Source: Loktanella sp. 5RATIMAR09 | GTDB taxonomy: Bacteria > Pseudomonadota > Alphaproteobacteria > Rhodobacterales > Rhodobacteraceae | Direction of reading: 5' to 3' | DNA length: 64,000 bases | Assembly (NCBI RefSeq): GCF_001419985.1 | Contig: NZ_LJAL01000002.1 | Location: forward strand, 401,126-465,125 | Shown here: piece after piece, positions 9,159 to 16,786 of the stretch | Layout: the number at the start of each line of letters is the position of its first letter | Numbering within the stretch: the stretch's first letter is position 1 | Position numbers and translations under genes: made by a program | Notes under the pieces: generated by a model | Told to the model about the DNA's origin: nothing | Seen by the model: only the letters and a program-made list of their open reading frames with translations | The model's database searches: none

Positions 9159-10241
9159 ATGGCAACGGTTTCCCTCAAGGACGTCAAGAAAAGCTTTGGC
9201 GCAACCCATGTGATCCACGGCATCACAACCGAAATCGAGGATGGCGAGTTCATCGTCATCGTCGGGCCATCCGGCTGTGGAAAATCGACTTTGCTGCGCC
9301 TTGTTGCAGGGTTGGAGACACTGACCGCCGGTGACGTATTGATCGGCGGTGAACGCGCGAACGAGAAGGAACCGATGGACCGCGACATCGCGATGGTGTT
9401 CCAGAATTACGCGCTCTATCCGCATATGTCAGTGCGCCAGAATATGGGATATGGCCTGAAAATCGCCAGAATGCCCAAAGACCAGATCGAAGCAAAAGTC
9501 GTTGCCGCCGCGAAATTATTGCAACTTGAGCCGCTGCTTGATCGTAAACCGAAGCAACTGTCAGGCGGGCAACGCCAGCGTGTCGCAATGGGCCGCGCGA
9601 TCGTGCGGGAACCGGCTGTGTTCTTGTTTGACGAACCCCTTTCAAATCTGGACGCAAAGCTACGGGTTCAGATGCGCCTTGAAATCAAAGAGTTACAGTC
9701 AAAGCTGGGTATCACATCGCTCTATGTTACTCACGATCAGGTCGAGGCGATGACGATGGCGGACCGCATGATCGTCATGAACGGAGGGGTTGCCGAACAG
9801 ATCGGTACGCCTCTGGAAGTCTACGAAACACCGCGTACCCTTTTTGCGGCACAGTTCATCGGAAGCCCCGCCATGAACATCGTGGACGCCGAAGTGAGGG
9901 GGGGGAAGATTCTGTTTCAGGGGCAGGTTGTCGCAGAGGCCAGTGGTGCGGACGGGCCTGTAAAGCTGGGCGTTCGGCCGGAACATCTTGTCCCAGATGA
10001 GGCAGGGCCGTTACGTGTCACCGTGAAACTGGCCGAACCGCTTGGTGCGAACACCCTTTTGCATGGCGCAATCGAAGGGTCGGCCGATAGCTTTACGGTC
10101 AGTTTGCAAGGTGTCCATCAGGCCGCCCTCGTCAGCGATGTGCGCAGCTTTCAAATCGAACACGGCAAAGCCCATATTTTTGACATCGAAACAGGTCTGC
10201 GCCGCGCCGCAGCCACCGAAAAAGCACTCTCTGCGGGCTGA
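9159..10241 (+). CDS. ugpC: ABC transporter ATP-binding protein (UgpC/MalK type)
   Basis: This is the motor ATPase of the importer, 360 residues. Visible motifs in order are Walker A GPSGCGKST (about residues 36-44), Q-loop FQNYALYPHM, signature LSGGQRQRVAMGRAI, Walker B VFLFDEPLSNLD and the switch His in VTHDQVEAM. After residue 235 comes a C-terminal TOBE-type domain, visible in IGSPAMNIVDAEV and LGVRPEHL, as in MalK and UgpC. It closes the ugp operon. No T-rich terminator is obvious behind it. Confidence 0.95.
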   Translation: MATVSLKDVKKSFGATHVIHGITTEIEDGEFIVIVGPSGCGKSTLLRLVAGLETLTAGDVLIGGERANEKEPMDRDIAMVFQNYALYPHMSVRQNMGYGLKIARMPKDQIEAKVVAAAKLLQLEPLLDRKPKQLSGGQRQRVAMGRAIVREPAVFLFDEPLSNLDAKLRVQMRLEIKELQSKLGITSLYVTHDQVEAMTMADRMIVMNGGVAEQIGTPLEVYETPRTLFAAQFIGSPAMNIVDAEVRGGKILFQGQVVAEASGADGPVKLGVRPEHLVPDEAGPLRVTVKLAEPLGANTLLHGAIEGSADSFTVSLQGVHQAALVSDVRSFQIEHGKAHIFDIETGLRRAAATEKALSAG

Positions 10242-10459
10242 ACGGCACCAGCGACTTTTTGCAAGTCATCACATCCAACGGCACAGCAGTAGCCTTCGGA
10301 ACAACGGCATTCCCTTGAATGCCATCCAGCCGCGCGGGAAACCGCTCCCAAAGCCGCTGTTCGCTGCATTTTGCGTGAAGGTCTGCTTTCACGTTGCAAA
10401 AAAAATGGCAAGGAATGTCGATTGTTGATTGATCGACTATGCCGTGCCAATTTCAACCC

Positions 10460-11098
10460 ATGTGCAACCTCTATTCGCTGACCTCGACCCAATCTGCCAT
10501 TGCCGATCTGGTCGGTCTGTGGCGCGATGACACCGGTAATCTGCCTGCTTTGTCGGGCATCTACCCCGACTATGCTGCCCCCGTAATCACGCAGGCGCCC
10601 GAGGGCCGTGTGATGCAGAATATGCGCTGGGGGATGCCGTCACCTGACTTTGTGCTGAAGGGCAGGAAAACCGATAAGGGCGTGACTAATGTCCGCAATA
10701 CGGCCTCACCGCATTGGCGGCGCTGGCTGGGTCCGGCGCATCGCTGTGTGGTGCCCTTTACCAGCTTTTCTGAATACCAGACCGTGAAGGGCGAAAAGCC
10801 CAAGACAATCTGGTTTGCCCCCACAGGTCCGCAAAAGACGCTGTTCTTTGCAGGGATCTGGACGGAATGGACCTCGGTCCGGACGCTGAAAGAGGGCGAG
10901 ACGACCAATAACCTCTTCGCCTTTCTGACCGTAGCGCCCAACAGCGTCGTCGCCCCGATACACCCCAAAGCCATGCCCGTGATCTTGCGCAGCCCCGAGG
11001 CCGTTGCCCACTGGCTGAAAGCCCCCGTTGAGGCCGCGCTGAAACTACAACGCCCGTTTGTGAATGACGGGTTGGAGGTTGTGGAGGGGGCGGTCTAA
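10460..11098 (+). CDS. SOS response-associated peptidase (SRAP/HMCES family)
   Basis: Proteins of this family (YedK in E. coli, HMCES in animals) form a thiazolidine crosslink with abasic sites in single-stranded DNA through Cys2 and so shield them. The start was set at ATG 10460 because this puts the catalytic Cys directly after Met (MCNLYSLTS); an ATG 21 nt further up would bury it. Other family marks are the RWGMPSP segment, NVRNTASPHWRRW, the active-site Glu in FAGIWTEW and the His in IHPKAMPVIL. The length of 212 residues is normal. It stands alone between the ugp operon and a debris region, with 218 bp upstream in which I see no gene. Confidence 0.93.
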   Translation: MCNLYSLTSTQSAIADLVGLWRDDTGNLPALSGIYPDYAAPVITQAPEGRVMQNMRWGMPSPDFVLKGRKTDKGVTNVRNTASPHWRRWLGPAHRCVVPFTSFSEYQTVKGEKPKTIWFAPTGPQKTLFFAGIWTEWTSVRTLKEGETTNNLFAFLTVAPNSVVAPIHPKAMPVILRSPEAVAHWLKAPVEAALKLQRPFVNDGLEVVEGAV

Positions 11099-11223
11099 GA
11101 CGAGGTGCAGACTTTCGGCAAAATGGGGCGGGGAGTGGAAGTTCGCTGCGCCGCCCACCGAAGACTGCTTCGCAGTGCCAAGCTACCTTTGAGAGCCGCA
11201 AGGGTTTTGACCCAAGATAACAC

Positions 11224-11340
11224 ATGAACTTTCTTGCGATTTCAGGAAGTGGCCGCGACGCCTCCACCAACACGGCCTTGCTTGGAGCTGTCTCGAATAT
11301 TGTTCGCCAAAAACATGAAGTGACCGTGTTTTTTGGTATC
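11224..11340 (+). pseudogene. NADPH-dependent FMN reductase, N-terminal fragment
   Basis: An ATG at 11224 opens MNFLAISGSGRDASTNTALL, the phosphate-binding first loop of the NAD(P)H-dependent FMN reductase family (SsuE/ChrR-like ISGSxRxxSxN). The following helix and second strand (EVTVFFG) are also recognisable. After about 39 residues the similarity stops abruptly, and the frame continues into sequence that is antisense to a broken integrase. So only the first fifth of the enzyme remains. The remnant retains a sensible start but cannot make a functional flavodoxin fold. The break point near 11340 is a junction with foreign DNA. Confidence 0.6.
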
Positions 11341-11359
11341 GCCGAACGGCGAGTGCGGT

Positions 11360-11868
11360 CCGCCAACATGGGTTGGAGGTCGATCCGCTCAGCGATGTGC
11401 AGAGCATCTTCCAGTTCAACACCAAGTCAACGCACTGTGCCGTATGGCTATGCAAAAACTGCTCTGCGCGCAGGGTGCCCGTTTTCTGACATAGTAAATG
11501 CGTGCCATAGGCTTCGGCTCCAATCCATTCATGGACGAGCTGACCGTATTGCCACGTTGAGATGTGTGGTCGGCCGTGAAAACGGTTTGGAAACAAAAAC
11601 TTGCAAGCAATCATCTGAGGCGATTTAACCATATCAAGACTGAATCGCGCGTGTTTTCAGTCAGTTCGCATTGCACCGGCTTTTTGGTTTTGTTTTGAAA
11701 CCTCCAAACCTGTTTGCGAACGCGATCTTCTGTCACGAGGTCCGTGACGGTGAGTTTGACCAGATCACCGCCCCGCAGGTCAGCATCAATCACAACATAA
11801 GGCAGCGCAATGTCGCGAGGATAGCTCGCGAGTTCAGCGCGCGCGGATGGCCGGGACCTGTTTGGCAA
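11360..11868 (-). pseudogene. Degenerate tyrosine recombinase (phage-type integrase)
   Basis: Read on the minus strand in three frames, this stretch gives ordered pieces of a short tyrosine recombinase. First comes LRGGDLVKLTVTDLV with QNKTKKPVQCEL and ending VLIWLNRLR. After a stop and frame change comes FLFPNRFHGRPHISTWQYGQ with EAYGTHLLCQKTG and LRAEQFLHSHT. After another shift comes LGVELEDALHIAERIDL. These follow the usual order of the family (RGCDLV, YGTHSLRRTKA, LGHTKxxxTVRYLG). The catalytic Arg of the box II LRRTK motif reads LLCQK here, and the reading frame is broken at least twice, so it is dead. It is the only mobile-element trace in the window. Confidence 0.72.
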
Positions 11869-12109
11869 GCAGCGGTCGGCCCGGACCGATTATGGGCCCG
11901 TTGTTTCAGGCTGCGCGCGGCGGGATGACTGCAGGCAGTTGGACTCTTGGTATGACATGCCCTCCAATCTTCCCTCCAAACCCAGCCATCCGCACCGTTT
12001 GCCAGCCCGAATTGAAGATCGGCGCGGTCTTTTTTGGGCAGGACAGGCAAATCCAAGATGCAATCAGGAAGGTTAACCGCCTTGCGATCACTGCCCCGTC
12101 CGTCTCCCA

Positions 12110-12718
12110 GAACTTCTGCCGCGATCCGGCCCATCTCCTTGTCCTCACCCGCAGTCGGATCCGGCCCTGTGGGGCCTGACGCGATTGCGGCGGGTTCGTC
12201 GCCCGGGACGTCCGAAATGGCCAAAGTCACCAGCTTGGCGGGATACACCGCACGTGCGAGCCCGCCGCCTTTGATAAGCTACAGCCCGTGCCTGACCTTG
12301 TTCATGTTCTCAATGGTCAGGCCTGATTTCAGCAAAAATCTGTTAACGATGATTTTTTCGCCCAAGGTCAACGGGGCAACTGGTAAAGGCAGCAAAGACG
12401 ACCCGCCCCTCGATATCAGCGCAATCACAAGATCACCTTCACCAGCAGAGGCCGCTGTTTCCAAAACCTTCCGGGCCGCTTCTATCTCTTCCGCATCGGG
12501 CACCGAATGGGGGGCCTCGAGAACCTGTATGCGTGACGTGGGGACCGCGTGTCCGTAGCGTGTGACAACGACGCCCGACAGGTCCACATCAGGCCAAGCC
12601 GTTTCAAGTACCAAGGTCATTGCGGCAGCAGATTTTCCGGCACCGATGACGATGCAGCGGCCCGTTGGCTTCTCAGGGAGGTGAGCTGCCAGAACTGTCG
12701 CCGGATCAGCGGCTTTGA
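12110..12718 (-). pseudogene. Glycerate 2-kinase / hydroxypyruvate reductase (GckA/TtuD family), truncated
   Basis: On the minus strand the N-terminal half of a MOFRL-family glycerate kinase is clear: KAADPATVLAAHLPEKPTGR, then IVIGAGKSAAAM, then ALISRGGSSLLPLPVAPLTL and IENMNKVR. An in-frame TAG at 12279-12281 interrupts it. Immediately beyond, in the same frame, it resumes with LIKGGGLARAVYPAKLVTLA, ISDVPGDEPAAIASGPTGPD. After about 12160 the similarity fades and the C-terminal MOFRL domain (about 200 residues) is missing. The first dozen residues are missing too: the fragment starts abruptly at about 12716, where the TRAP fragment begins on the other strand. It is therefore truncated at both ends and carries a nonsense codon. 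Confidence 0.75.
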
Positions 12719-12719
12719 T

Positions 12720-12962
12720 GGCAACTGGTTTGAGATCATCCACATTGCAATTTGGGCTGTCATTGGCGTCTGTCTGCTGTCCTTTGCCGTGCAGGGCTGG
12801 CTGGCCGGGCATGCGCGTGTCGCTGTGCGTGTCCTTGTGCTGGCCGCAGGTCTTTTCATGATCGCAGGTGGATGGATGACGGATGCGATTGGGGTGGGCC
12901 TCGCCGTCTTACTGGTCGGCTACCAGAAACGGGGCGCGTCTGTCACTGCTGAGGGCAACTGA
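12720..12962 (+). pseudogene. TRAP transporter fused permease, C-terminal fragment
   Basis: About 80 residues starting GNWFEIIHIAIWAVIGVCLL match the C-terminal end of large TRAP transporter permeases of the 4TM-12TM fused type. Two or three hydrophobic segments are visible (IIHIAIWAVIGVCLLSFAVQ, LVLAAGLFMIAGGWMTDAIG, VGLAVLLVGY), followed by a polar tail and a stop at 12962. The frame extends upstream to 12549, but that part is only the antisense of the glycerate kinase fragment. All of the transport core, some 600 residues, is absent. The fragment abuts the glycerate kinase remnant back to back at about 12718, marking a rearrangement joint. Confidence 0.6.
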
Positions 12963-13406
12963 AATGAAGCAAAAGGGGACAGACGGACGTAACGACATAT
13001 CGTTCCGCTGTCTCCGCTTCGCGGGGTGCGCCATCCGGTGATCTTGGCAATGCGGGATATGCAGGACGACAACGGCGGAATGAATGTTTCTCGTTTTATC
13101 ATCACGCCTTTGACTTTTTTACAAAGATGTCCAACTGCATCCGACAGGTCAGGTCATTTGCCATTAATCGCGTCGGGGCAAATGACCGCTTCCTCGCTGC
13201 AGCTTCAATAGATTGCTGGCCTACATGCCGCGCAGCGTGCGCAGGCAGCGCGGCTCTGGTGGTCTCCTGTGGGATCGGATGCCCTTCGCTGCAACTGCAC
13301 CACGGTCCGGATTGGGTGACGACCGCCAAATCAGTACCACAAGCCTCGTGATCCGAGCATACGTATGGGTTTTCATGCCTGTATGGTTCGGACCAAAACC
13401 AAGGAT
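12963..13406. other. Non-coding region with two inverted repeats
   Basis: About 440 bp with no recognisable gene. It holds a compound hairpin at 12975-13015 (outer GGGGACAG with CTGTCTCC, then CGG with CCG, and an inner AACGA with TCGTT). It also holds a perfect 11-bp inverted repeat, GGTCATTTGCC at 13152-13162 with GGCAAATGACC at 13177-13187, separated by 14 nt. Neither is followed by a T-run. It joins the debris region to the DUF4345 gene. Confidence 0.45.
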
Positions 13407-13754
13407 CTATCCCAAATTCAAGACGATCGCCCCGATGCCAACCACAGCTTCCACGGCAAAATACGTCCATTTCTGGCGTGTTGCACCATCCACAATTACT
13501 GACGTCAACCGCCCTATGGACGCACCAGCCCAGCAAAAGCCCAGCAACAGATAGGCTTCTGACGTTCCCAGCCACAGCGCACCCACGCCCATGCCCACGA
13601 AGAGCGCACCTGCCGAGGCGCGGACCTCGGAGATGCCCATCGTCGTGTCCCCGCCCTTGAGGTCTAATGCGCCCATTGTATAGCGCGGGGCGAGCCAGCC
13701 AAAGCAACCCAGACCGATACTGAGGATTGCGAAGATAATATTGAGAATGTCCAT
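13407..13754 (-). CDS. DUF4345 family membrane protein
   Basis: This 115-residue protein has four predicted membrane segments, in order IIFAILSIGLGCFGWLAP, ASAGALFVGMGVGALWLG, AYLLLGFCWAGASIGRL and TYFAVEAVVGIGAIVLNL. The arrangement, with a conserved EVRA just before the second helix and a short GRLTSVIVDG loop, is that of DUF4345, small inner-membrane proteins with no assigned role. ATG 13754 was preferred over a TTG 30 nt further up because the longer form adds a charged stretch before the first helix. It lies 65 nt behind hemN on the same strand and may be co-transcribed with it. Confidence 0.82.
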   Translation of the reverse strand: MDILNIIFAILSIGLGCFGWLAPRYTMGALDLKGGDTTMGISEVRASAGALFVGMGVGALWLGTSEAYLLLGFCWAGASIGRLTSVIVDGATRQKWTYFAVEAVVGIGAIVLNLG

Positions 13755-13819
13755 GGCGCTACTTTCGATGCGGTTTTTACTCAAACTGGCGCTGAGGACC
13801 GCAACTTCAACCGCAAAAT

Positions 13820-15169
13820 CTAGGAGGCTTGTGAATACTGCGCTGCGATCCCCGAAAAACCGTCATAGCGTTGGGCGATAATGCGCGTCAGCGGCCGCCC
13901 TGCGGGTGTGATGCGGATGCGCCCCTGGTCTTTGACAACCATGCCGGCGAAATCCTGCAAAATGGCGTCATGGATCGGTGCAAGCTCTGCAGCTCCGGTG
14001 TGCTGCGCAAGCTTTTCGAGATCAATTTCAAACGCGCACATCAGCATATTGATCGCAGTGGCCCGCAGGCGGTCTGCGGCGGTCATTGCATAGCCGCGGT
14101 GCCCCGAAAGCTGGCCTGCTGCGACGCGTTCGATATAGGCAGCGGTCGCCGAGGCGTTTTGCACATAGCCTTGCGCGAATTGTGAAATCGACGAGGCCCC
14201 GATCCCGATCAGGGTGGGGCAGGTGTCATCTGTGTAGCCTTGGAAGTTGCGGCGCAGGTGGCCGGTGCGTGCCGCAATGGCAAGACTGTCGGCGGGTTTG
14301 GCGAAATGGTCGATCCCGATGGCCTCATAGCCGCTGCCGGTAAAGGCGGCGGCGGCTTGGCGGGCCAGATGATAGCGGTCTTCCTCTGCGGGCAGGGCCG
14401 CGTCAGGGATCAGTTTCTGGCGCTTGGAAAAGTTGGGCACATGGGCATAGCCGAAAAGCGCGATGCGATCGGGGTCCAGCGCGCGGACTTTGGCGATCGT
14501 CGCGGCAAGCTTGGCTGCGGTCTGGAATGGCAAACCATACACCAGATCGGCGTTCAGCGATGTGATACCTGCAGCGCGCAGGCTGTCCACGCAGGCGCGG
14601 GTCTGGGCATAGCTTTGTTTGCGACCAATGGCTTCTTGGACGTCGCTTGCGAAATCCTGAATGCCGATGCTGGCGCGCGTCATGCCCATGTCGGCCAAAG
14701 CCGCGATCTTGGCGTCATCCACCAGAGTCGGGTCGATTTCGACCGAAAAACTGAAATCTGGCGCAGGGGGGATCACGTTTTTCACCGCCTGTGCAAGGTC
14801 GCGGATCATTTCGGGCGGCAGGATGGTAGGCGTACCGCCACCCCAGTGCATTTGTCCCATTGTCACACCCGCAGGCAGGGTCGCGCGGAGCAAAGCAAGC
14901 TCCTTCTTCACGACCTCAACATAATGCGCCACAGGTTTCAGTGTGGTTGTGCCTTGGGTCCGGCAGGCGCAGAACCAGCAAAGCCGTTCGCAAAAGGGGA
15001 TGTGGATATAGACCGACACGGGCGTTGCCGGATCCAGCGATTGCAGGCAACTGACCTGAAAGTCAGACCCTTGCGCGGGGGTGAACGCAGTCGCCGGCGG
15101 ATAGCTGGTGTAGCGGGGGACGCGGGCATCAAAAAGGCCCATGCGGCGGAGGGTATCAAGATGTGTCAT
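13820..15169 (-). CDS. hemN: Oxygen-independent coproporphyrinogen III oxidase (radical SAM)
   Basis: HemN decarboxylates coproporphyrinogen III to protoporphyrinogen IX without oxygen, using a radical SAM mechanism in haem and bacteriochlorophyll synthesis. The radical SAM cluster motif CERLCWFC (CxxxCxxC) lies near residue 62, preceded by YTSYPPATAF and YIHIPF. Further marks are MHWGGGTPTIL, SVEIDPTLV and LNADLVYGLPFQT. The length of about 450 residues is full. Several starts are possible (ATG 15169, 15175, 15187), none with a strong ribosome binding site; 15169 gives MTHLDTLRRMGLFDARVPRY. A FNR-like half-symmetric site lies just upstream. It follows the SCO1/SenC gene on the same strand. 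Confidence 0.95.
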   Translation of the reverse strand: MTHLDTLRRMGLFDARVPRYTSYPPATAFTPAQGSDFQVSCLQSLDPATPVSVYIHIPFCERLCWFCACRTQGTTTLKPVAHYVEVVKKELALLRATLPAGVTMGQMHWGGGTPTILPPEMIRDLAQAVKNVIPPAPDFSFSVEIDPTLVDDAKIAALADMGMTRASIGIQDFASDVQEAIGRKQSYAQTRACVDSLRAAGITSLNADLVYGLPFQTAAKLAATIAKVRALDPDRIALFGYAHVPNFSKRQKLIPDAALPAEEDRYHLARQAAAAFTGSGYEAIGIDHFAKPADSLAIAARTGHLRRNFQGYTDDTCPTLIGIGASSISQFAQGYVQNASATAAYIERVAAGQLSGHRGYAMTAADRLRATAINMLMCAFEIDLEKLAQHTGAAELAPIHDAILQDFAGMVVKDQGRIRITPAGRPLTRIIAQRYDGFSGIAAQYSQAS

Positions 15170-15203
15170 ACACATCTTTTGGCCCATCGCCTGTCCGGTT
15201 TTG

Positions 15204-15217
15204 TTGCGCCAGATCAA
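15204..15217 (-). promoter_or_regulatory. Possible FNR/FnrL binding site upstream of hemN
   Basis: On the minus strand this reads TTGATCTGGCGCAA, which agrees with TTGAT-N4-ATCAA at 8 of 10 positions. FnrL control of hemN is established in Rhodobacter. Spacing is odd: a class II site centred here would start transcription close to the annotated ATG, so either the start codon lies lower or the site acts differently. Confidence 0.35.
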
Positions 15218-15231
15218 GTGGCGCAATTTTT

Positions 15232-15834
15232 CTAGCTGTTTTGTGCCATAAAACAGGCCGAGATTTCAGCGACCGCTTCTGCGGGCGTATCACGACGGAA
15301 AAACGTTGCGAATCCGGTTTCAGGAAACATCAGGTAGGTCTGGGTCGAGTGATCGACGAGATAGTATTCCGGATCGCCCTCAACCGCGCGGTAGTAGGTT
15401 TTATAGGCTTGGCTCGCGGCTTTGACCTGTTCTGGCGATCCGGTCAGACCGATCATGTCTTCGTGGAAGTTGTCGGTGAAATCGCGCACAACTTCGACCG
15501 TGTCGCGTTGGGGGTCGACCGAGATGAAAACCGTGCCCAGATCAAGCCCCTCTTCTTCAAGGATATAGGCCGCTTGCGCATTACGCGCGGAATCCAGCGG
15601 GCAGACATCAGGGCAGAATGTGTAGCCAAAATAGACCAGCGTCGGTTTTGTGATGACGTCGGCATCGGTCACGGTTTCACCGGTTTCCGAGACCAGTTCG
15701 AATGGTCCGCCAATCGCGCTGCCTGCGACGGCTGTGTCGCCACAAGGGGCCGGTGTGTTTTGGGTCTGCCACGTATAGACACCAAGTGCAGCAGCGGCGG
15801 CGAGTGTGACAGTTCCGAAGATTGCGGCTTTCAT
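15232..15834 (-). CDS. SCO1/SenC family copper chaperone
   Basis: SCO proteins deliver copper to, or reduce, the CuA centre of cytochrome c oxidase, facing the periplasm. This 200-residue protein has an N-terminal membrane anchor (MKAAIFGTVTLAAAAALGVY), the thioredoxin-like fold, and the copper-binding pair in TFCPDVCPLD (CxxxC, near residue 76). The distal His ligand lies in LVDHSTQTYLM. ATG 15834 has GGAGG six bases upstream, so the adjoining TTG is not needed. It sits upstream of hemN on the same strand, a sensible pairing since both serve cytochrome assembly. The stop lies 62 nt before the hemN start. Confidence 0.95.
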   Translation of the reverse strand: MKAAIFGTVTLAAAAALGVYTWQTQNTPAPCGDTAVAGSAIGGPFELVSETGETVTDADVITKPTLVYFGYTFCPDVCPLDSARNAQAAYILEEEGLDLGTVFISVDPQRDTVEVVRDFTDNFHEDMIGLTGSPEQVKAASQAYKTYYRAVEGDPEYYLVDHSTQTYLMFPETGFATFFRRDTPAEAVAEISACFMAQNS

Positions 15835-15927
15835 CAAATCCTCCGATGATGACAGGCTTACGTGCTTTGGATGTGTCCTTACCTGTGTTTGGCGTAAATG
15901 GACAGTCGTGGATCGCGCGAGACACGA

Positions 15928-16713
15928 TCAAAAAACGGTGTGATCGGCGCCGTAAGGTGGATCAAGATCCACCTTACCTGAACTACGCTTGGACTGTCTC
16001 TCAGCAATCACATTCTGGGCCAGCTCTTGCGTATAGGTGGCAAGCGCCGCCAGATGGGTGTCTGCCGCCTGCGCGTCCTGTGCGTCGATCGCATTTGCAA
16101 TGCTTGTATGCAGGGCCACAATCTTTTCGCGCGACCGCGCGCTGAAGGTGATCATATTCATTAACGGCTGCATCGCCTCAACAGCGCCGGCCAGTTGGTA
16201 GGACAACACCGGGTTGCCCGCCGCATCGACCAAAGCCCGGTGAAACGCCACATCCGAGGCGCAAAAGGCCTCATCCGTCAGACCGGGCTGCAATTGCCGG
16301 TGTGCTTCGGCCCGCATAGTGGCAAGATGATCGGCGCTGCGCCGTGATGCGGATAGCGGTGCGCAGGCGCGCTCCAGCGCATAGCGCGCTTCGCAGGCGG
16401 TCGCAAAGCTGACGTCATTCATGGACAGCAGCAAGGTCGATGTGGTTATCTGCTGCCCGTAGGCATCTTCGAACCGCAACCGGTTCACAAAGGCTCCGCC
16501 GGTCGCCCCGCGTTGTGTGCGGATGAGCGATTGTGCCGCCAGCCGTTTCAACGCCTCTCGGACGGTCGGACGCGAGACATCGAACTGTTCGGCCATCTCC
16601 GCCTCGGAGGGCAAGCGTTCGTCTACCGGCAAAGCGCCGGATATGATCGCATCGCGGATGGCCTTGGCGATCTGGGCAGAGAGGTCTGCGGGGCTTTGCG
16701 GGTCAATTTTCAT
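15928..16713 (-). CDS. GntR family (FCD/FadR type) transcriptional regulator, likely controlling the dmd operon
   Basis: This 261-residue regulator has an N-terminal winged helix-turn-helix (residues 12-75: AKAIRDAIISGALPVDERLP, SEAEMAEQFDVSRPTVREAL). Its all-helical FCD ligand-binding domain (residues 95-235) carries the metal or acid-binding acidic and His residues (SDVAFHRALVDAAGNPVL, ALHTSIANAI). It is divergent from the DUF2182-dmdA-acuI run, with 73 bp between. Two palindromic sites for this type of regulator overlap that gap. A GntR-family gene next to dmdA-acuI is known from other roseobacters, so a DMSP or acrylate/acryloyl-CoA responsive repressor is a fair inference. The C-terminal 20 residues are probably disordered. 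Confidence 0.92.
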   Translation of the reverse strand: MKIDPQSPADLSAQIAKAIRDAIISGALPVDERLPSEAEMAEQFDVSRPTVREALKRLAAQSLIRTQRGATGGAFVNRLRFEDAYGQQITTSTLLLSMNDVSFATACEARYALERACAPLSASRRSADHLATMRAEAHRQLQPGLTDEAFCASDVAFHRALVDAAGNPVLSYQLAGAVEAMQPLMNMITFSARSREKIVALHTSIANAIDAQDAQAADTHLAALATYTQELAQNVIAERQSKRSSGKVDLDPPYGADHTVF

Positions 16714-16738
16714 TTGTCAGACAATTAAACGTCTGACA
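16714..16738. promoter_or_regulatory. Double palindromic GntR/FCD operator
   Basis: TTGTCAGACAA at 16714-16724 is a perfect palindrome around 16719 and matches the FadR-subfamily consensus TNGTNNNACNA exactly. A second, near-matching site ACGTCTGACAT lies at 16730-16740. Between them TGTCAGAC and GTCTGACA form an 8-bp inverted repeat with an 8-nt spacer. The first site touches the GntR start codon, so it should block transcription or translation of the regulator itself, and the pair lies in the promoter gap for the divergent operon. Confidence 0.75.
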
Positions 16739-16786
16739 TATCTTTGCGCAAGTCTTGAGTCGCACCAGACCGCTTGGGAGGGCCGT

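Noticed and set aside
12549..12719. Upstream part of the TRAP fragment frame
   Set aside because: This part is only the antisense of the glycerate kinase fragment; homology to TRAP starts at about 12720.
13102..13707. 201-codon minus-strand frame
   Set aside because: Overlaps the DUF4345 gene out of frame and has a Gly/Arg/Cys-rich sequence with no family pattern.
14240..15235. 331-codon plus-strand frame
   Set aside because: Antisense of hemN, which has clear radical SAM motifs.
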